Positions 21,536 through 25,199 of a DNA stretch of 25,199 nt are shown here, piece after piece. Both the position numbers and the translations under genes were made by a program. The notes under the pieces were generated by a model. It did no database searches, was not told where the DNA came from, and saw nothing but the letters and a program-made list of their open reading frames with translations. The first letter of the stretch is position 1; each line of letters begins with the position of its first letter. This stretch comes from Nitrospirae bacterium CG1_02_44_142 (GTDB lineage: Bacteria > Nitrospirota > Thermodesulfovibrionia > Thermodesulfovibrionales > UBA1546): assembly GCA_001871685.1 (NCBI GenBank), contig MNVK01000086.1:1-25199 (forward strand). The letters are read 5' to 3'.

Positions 21536-22741
21536 GTGGATAAGATATCCTCTCCATTTACAGCCCTCTGCACCGTGGGCTTCTTCGCAAGGCTTTCATA
21601 CGCCCTCGCAAGAAGCCCTGTCCTTCCATTGTTTGCGCTATACCTTGGCGCAGGGCCTGAGGCAATAGGCTTTGCAGTCGGTATATCAACTGTCACAGGC
21701 ATATTCTTCAAGCTCCCTGCCGGAGCCTTATCTGATGTGATAGGCAGAAAGAAGACTATGCTAATCGGGGTTGTTGTATTTGCGGTTGTGCCCTTTGCTT
21801 ATCTATTTATCAGGGACTACAGCCTGCTAATACTCATCAGGTTCATTCACGGCTTTGCCACGGCAATATACGGACCTGTATCCATGGCTGTGGTGATGGA
21901 TGTTGCAGGAAGGAAAAAGGGAGAAATGCTTTCGTGGTTCTCGTCGGTAACCATAATCGGGAATCTCGTAGGCGCACCGGTCGGAGGCTTTATACTGTAT
22001 AGCATGTCGGCAGGAAGCCCGTCTCTTGCTGAGTTTCAAGCAGTCTATATTGTGAGTGGAATTGCGGGCATGTTGTCACTTCTCATTGCGCTGAAACTTC
22101 TGACTCATAGTGAAAAAGTCGAAAAAGTGAAAAGCCTTAAAGAGTCCTATGGAAGATTTCTTTCGGGGATAAAAGAAGTTGCCAGCGATAAACGCGTATT
22201 GATAACTTCCAATATGGAAGGGCTTCAGAACATGACAGTCGGCGCTCTTGAGGCGTTTCTTCCTATTTACGCAGTGAAAGTTGCGGGGCTGAACGAGTTT
22301 CAGGCAGGTCTTTTGTGGGGAATTCAGGTGCTGGCAACCATTCTGTCAAAACCTGTGATGGGCAAGGCGTCAGACAGGTATGGAAGGAAGCCTCTCATCA
22401 CAATCGGAATGCTGCTCTGCGCCGTATCATTTGGCACTATGCCGCTGCTCAGGGATTTTTATCTGCTCATGCTTGCTGCCATTGTCTTTGGCTTTGGAGA
22501 GGCGTTTGTAACCTCGTCCTCTGCTGCGCTCGTTGCTGATATCTGCAAGGAAAAACATTTCGGGACAGCAATGGGGACATTCGGAACCATCTTTGACGTC
22601 GGCCACGCATCTGGGCCGATAGTTGCAGGCATTCTTATAGTAAGGTTTGACTATCTCTATTCATTTTGGATTATGTCGGCAATACTCGTTATGGCTGTGC
22701 CTGTATTCGTGATGAATGTTAAATTGAAGGCAAATAATTAA
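21536..22741 (+). CDS. MFS transporter
   Basis: 401 residues with about twelve hydrophobic segments. Motif A occurs in loop 2-3 (GALSDVIGRKKTML) and as the repeat in the second half (GKASDRYGRKPL). This pattern fits drug/metabolite efflux or uptake families of the 12-helix type; the substrate is not predictable. GTG start, 2 nt after the ald stop and without its own clear ribosome binding site, suggesting translational coupling. Transport of an amino acid or acid linked to alanine metabolism is possible but unproven. Confidence 0.88.
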   Translation: MDKISSPFTALCTVGFFARLSYALARSPVLPLFALYLGAGPEAIGFAVGISTVTGIFFKLPAGALSDVIGRKKTMLIGVVVFAVVPFAYLFIRDYSLLILIRFIHGFATAIYGPVSMAVVMDVAGRKKGEMLSWFSSVTIIGNLVGAPVGGFILYSMSAGSPSLAEFQAVYIVSGIAGMLSLLIALKLLTHSEKVEKVKSLKESYGRFLSGIKEVASDKRVLITSNMEGLQNMTVGALEAFLPIYAVKVAGLNEFQAGLLWGIQVLATILSKPVMGKASDRYGRKPLITIGMLLCAVSFGTMPLLRDFYLLMLAAIVFGFGEAFVTSSSAALVADICKEKHFGTAMGTFGTIFDVGHASGPIVAGILIVRFDYLYSFWIMSAILVMAVPVFVMNVKLKANN

Positions 22742-22744
22742 CGC

Positions 22745-22871
22745 TTATCTGTTTTTAATATCCTCAACTGCTTCTTTTGAAATGAGCCTTACTTCTTTGT
22801 TTGTGTCATCAGTTCCATACGCCTTGCCATTGTATCCGAGCAGATTTTTTTTGCAGATATTCCGACAGCAT
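22745..22871 (-). pseudogene. Possible small frameshifted ORF
   Basis: From ATG 22871 the frame MLSEYLQK breaks at a run of eight A. In the next frame NLLGYNGKAYGTDD, TNKEVRLISKEAVEDIKNR follows to TAA at 22745. Removing one A would give a 41-residue protein. It converges on the MFS gene and overlaps the cysE promoter. Family unknown. Confidence 0.3.
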
Positions 22872-22886
22872 TGTATAATACCCCCA
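22851..22886 (+). promoter_or_regulatory. Leaderless-type promoter of the cysE-cysS gene
   Basis: TTGCAG (22851-22856), a 17-nt spacer, TATAAT (22874-22879), then only 6 nt to ATG 22886. The expected transcription start coincides with the A of the ATG, and no ribosome binding site is present. Confidence 0.55.
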
Positions 22887-25063
22887 TGAGCTTTTGGAAA
22901 AATATAAAGCTGGATTTCAGGGCTGTTTTTGAGAAAGACCCCGCTGCAAAAAATGGGCTGGAGGTGGTCTTTGCCTATCCGGGATTCCATGCAATTTTCC
23001 TCCATCGGATTAACCACCTGCTCTGGAATTTGGGCCTTCCCGTCATCCCGCGTTTCCTCTCCCATATTGGACGATTTTTAACAGGCATTGAGATACATCC
23101 TGCCGCAAAAATCGGCCCCGGCCTTTTCATTGACCACGGCATGGGCGTTGTTGTCGGAGAGACAACAGAAATCGGGGAAAACGTTCTTCTTTATCAGGGA
23201 GTAACCTTAGGCGGCACCGGAAAAGAAAAAGGCAAAAGGCATCCCACTCTTGGCAATAATATCACTGTCGGCGCAGGCGCAAAGATACTCGGAGCAATAA
23301 AAATCGGCAACAACTCCATAATAGGGGCAAACTCTGTGATACTTAAGGATGTGCCCGATAATTCCATCTCCGTCGGGGTGCCGGGCAGGATAACAAAGAA
23401 AAAGGTTGTCAGGATGACCACGGAAGAAGGGCTTGTAGAGCTTTATGACTATTTTCCCGACCCAGTCTCCGAAAAGTTAAAGGAACTGGAATCCCATATT
23501 GAAGGGCTTTCTCATAGGATAGGCACGCTGGAGAAGGAAGAAAAAGTTGCTGCGGCGCCAGAACAAGGAGGAAGGATGCGGATTTATAACACGCTGACTG
23601 CGGAAAAAGAGGACTTTGTCCCTCTGAATAAAGACAGGGTGAACATGTATGTATGCGGCGTTACTGTTTATGACAGCTGCCACATAGGGCACGCAAGAAG
23701 CGCAATAGTGTTTGATGTAATCCAGAGATACCTCAGATACAGAGGCTTTAAGGTAACCTTCGTGAGGAATTTTACTGATATTGACGACAAGATAATCAAC
23801 CGGGCAAAAAAAGAAGGCATTCCGTGGAATGAGGTTGCAAGAAAATACACTGAAGAATTTTACAGCGACATGGACAGCCTTGGAGTTGCGCGCGCTGACA
23901 TAGAACCCAAGGCTACAGAGCATATAAAAGAAATAATAGAGATTGTAACGGGGCTTATAGATAAGGGATATGCCTACGAGAGGGACGGAAGCGTTTATTT
24001 TGAGGTGAATAAATTCCCTGACTACGGGAAGCTGTCAAAGAGAGACAAGGAAGACATGATGGCTGGCGCCAGGGTTGAGGTGAATGAAAGGAAAAAAGAC
24101 CCGATGGACTTTGCGCTCTGGAAGGCGTCAAAAGAAGGCGAGCCTTTCTGGGAAAGCCCGTGGGGAAAGGGAAGGCCCGGATGGCATATAGAATGCACTG
24201 CAATGTCAATCAAACATCTTGCTGAGAGTTTTGACATTCACGGCGGAGGCGCGGACTTGATATTCCCGCACCATGAAAACGAGATTGCCCAGTCAGAGGC
24301 ATTTACAGGAAAGCCCTTTGTCAGATACTGGATGCACAACGGCTTTATTACAATTGACAAGGAGAAGATGTCAAAGTCGCTTGGAAACTTTTTTACCATC
24401 AAAGAGGTCCTTGAAAGATATGACCCCGAGGTTGTGCGATTCTTTATCCTGTCAACTCATTACAGAAGCCCGATAGAGTTCTCCGACGAGCAGCTCAAGG
24501 AAGCAGAGGTTTCCATTGACAGGTATTATACGACACTGACAAGAATTGCTGAATTTCTGAGCATGACCCATTCTTTAGAAAATAATCCCCCCATCCCCCC
24601 TTTAGAAAAGGGGGGCAAAGGGGGATTTGAAAAGGCATTTGAGAATACAGTCAATTCATTCAGAGAAAAATTCCAGACAGCAATGGATGATGACTTCAAC
24701 ACCGCCCTTGGTGTGGGGCATATTTTTGAACTCATAAGGGAAGCAAATAAATATCTTGACAGCAAACCATCAGGCCAAAAGGCAAAAGAGCTTGTCTCAA
24801 AGACAATGGAACTTTTAAAAGAGGCAGGCAGTGTGTTGAACATCTTCAGGAAAACACCGGATGAATGGCAGACGGCATTGATGAGAACCAAGAAAATCCC
24901 TCTGACGGAAACTGATATGCTGAACAGGATAAAGGCAAGGGAAGAGGCGAGGCAGAAAAAAGACTGGGCTGCAGCAGATACGATACGAAAAGAGCTTGAT
25001 GAAAAAGGGATAATACTTGAAGATAAAAAAGACGGCACGGGCTGGAAGATTAAGGCCGGATGA
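22886..25063 (+). CDS. cysE-cysS: Serine acetyltransferase - cysteinyl-tRNA synthetase fusion
   Basis: One 725-residue frame. Residues 1-230 are CysE: the left-handed beta-helix hexapeptide region HPAAKIGPGLFIDHGMGVVVGET and GVTLGGTGKEKGKRHP, making O-acetylserine for cysteine synthesis. Residues 231-725 are CysS: YVCGVTVYD, HIGH at 266-269, HIECTAMS and FPHHENE zinc ligands, KMSKS at 494-498, then a DALR-type helical domain. The junction, EKEEKVAAAPEQGGRMRIYNT, is short. An internal ATG at 23576 has AAGGAGG 4 nt upstream, so free CysS may also be made. A GC-rich palindrome is inserted in frame at residues about 567-583. The downstream peptidase start overlaps the stop. Confidence 0.93.
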   Translation: MSFWKNIKLDFRAVFEKDPAAKNGLEVVFAYPGFHAIFLHRINHLLWNLGLPVIPRFLSHIGRFLTGIEIHPAAKIGPGLFIDHGMGVVVGETTEIGENVLLYQGVTLGGTGKEKGKRHPTLGNNITVGAGAKILGAIKIGNNSIIGANSVILKDVPDNSISVGVPGRITKKKVVRMTTEEGLVELYDYFPDPVSEKLKELESHIEGLSHRIGTLEKEEKVAAAPEQGGRMRIYNTLTAEKEDFVPLNKDRVNMYVCGVTVYDSCHIGHARSAIVFDVIQRYLRYRGFKVTFVRNFTDIDDKIINRAKKEGIPWNEVARKYTEEFYSDMDSLGVARADIEPKATEHIKEIIEIVTGLIDKGYAYERDGSVYFEVNKFPDYGKLSKRDKEDMMAGARVEVNERKKDPMDFALWKASKEGEPFWESPWGKGRPGWHIECTAMSIKHLAESFDIHGGGADLIFPHHENEIAQSEAFTGKPFVRYWMHNGFITIDKEKMSKSLGNFFTIKEVLERYDPEVVRFFILSTHYRSPIEFSDEQLKEAEVSIDRYYTTLTRIAEFLSMTHSLENNPPIPPLEKGGKGGFEKAFENTVNSFREKFQTAMDDDFNTALGVGHIFELIREANKYLDSKPSGQKAKELVSKTMELLKEAGSVLNIFRKTPDEWQTALMRTKKIPLTETDMLNRIKAREEARQKKDWAAADTIRKELDEKGIILEDKKDGTGWKIKAG
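23565..23578 (+). promoter_or_regulatory. Internal ribosome binding site and start for CysS
   Basis: AAGGAGG (23565-23571), 4 nt, then ATG (23576-23578), in frame with the fusion and exactly where free CysS proteins begin. Confidence 0.65.
24584..24628. repeat. GC-rich palindromic element inside cysS
   Basis: A long imperfect inverted repeat: ATCCCCCCATCCCCCCTTTA facing AAAAGGGGGGCAAAGGGGGA. It is read in frame as NPPIPPLEKGGKGGF within the helical domain of CysS. It is related in sequence, frame and orientation to the element in mqnE. Confidence 0.88.
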
Positions 25064-25199
25064 CTGTAGAGACAAATCTTAAATCCCACGTAATATTCCT
25101 TTCAGAAAAAATAGGCAAAAGAAATTATCTGGACACAGAAAAACTCAACAAGACTGCTGATTACATAGAAGAAAAATTCCGTTCTTACAAGTGCGATGT
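25060..25199 (+). CDS. M28-like peptidase, N-terminal fragment (cut by window end)
   Basis: ATG 25060 overlaps the cysS stop. The visible 46 residues (LKSHVIFLSEKIGKRNYLD, then LNKTADYIEEKFRSYKC) match the N-terminal helix of M28 zinc aminopeptidases. No catalytic residue is inside the window, so the call is tentative. Confidence 0.55.
   Translation, partial: MTVETNLKSHVIFLSEKIGKRNYLDTEKLNKTADYIEEKFRSYKCD

Noticed and set aside
22745..23065. A 106-codon minus-strand gene over the cysE start
   Set aside because: Most of it is antisense to conserved CysE sequence; only the last 35 codons look coding-like and are listed as a possible frameshifted ORF.

Overview
This window reads as a chromosomal segment of a bacterium that makes menaquinone by the futalosine route (mqnE and mqnC). 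The gene mix is futalosine enzymes, a two-subunit E1 dehydrogenase, a YyaL-type protein, SPASM radical SAM and PilZ proteins. With the many dispersed GC-rich palindromes and heptamer repeats, it suggests a Nitrospirota- or Desulfobacterota-like lineage. That placement is an inference; no rRNA, tRNA or lineage-specific marker is present.

Layout. 1-4.5 kb: hemC (-) diverges from mqnE, a DUF7309/DUF6930-like gene and mqnC (+). These biosynthetic genes carry several in-frame repeat insertions. 4.5-8.8 kb: E1 beta and alpha, a YyaL/DUF255 protein and a 60-codon ORF, all (-). 8.9-10.5 kb: HAD hydrolase, a 59-residue exported protein and a thioredoxin-reductase-like flavoprotein (+). 10.5-13.2 kb, all (-): phosphoribosyltransferase, a Cys-rich DUF2769-like protein, a broken GH15 glucoamylase-like gene and a SHOCT membrane protein. 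13.25-14.03 kb: a promoter, a 13-codon leader ORF and a receiver-PilZ regulator.

14.35-16.58 kb: two adjacent integron gene cassettes, each ending in a recognisable attC site. Each encodes one protein with a PD-(D/E)XK-type nuclease signature, and no integrase is present. A MntA/HepT toxin-antitoxin pair follows at 16.86-17.53 kb. 17.7-20.3 kb: lgt (+) converges on a SPASM radical SAM gene (-). A strong perfect hairpin, a tiny ORF with an excellent ribosome binding site and a PfpI gene lie upstream of the radical SAM gene, an arrangement like a RiPP locus. 20.4-22.7 kb: alanine dehydrogenase and an MFS transporter (+). 22.9-25.1 kb: a CysE-CysS fusion with a leaderless-type promoter and an internal ribosome binding site, then the start of an M28-like peptidase cut by the window end.

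The two strongest observations are these. First, the cassette pair, whose boundaries are confirmed by matching core sites at both ends of each cassette. Second, the family of heptamer and palindromic repeats inserted in frame in hemC, mqnE, mqnC and cysS. One array in hemC carries substitutions exactly where a pure repeat would create a stop codon.
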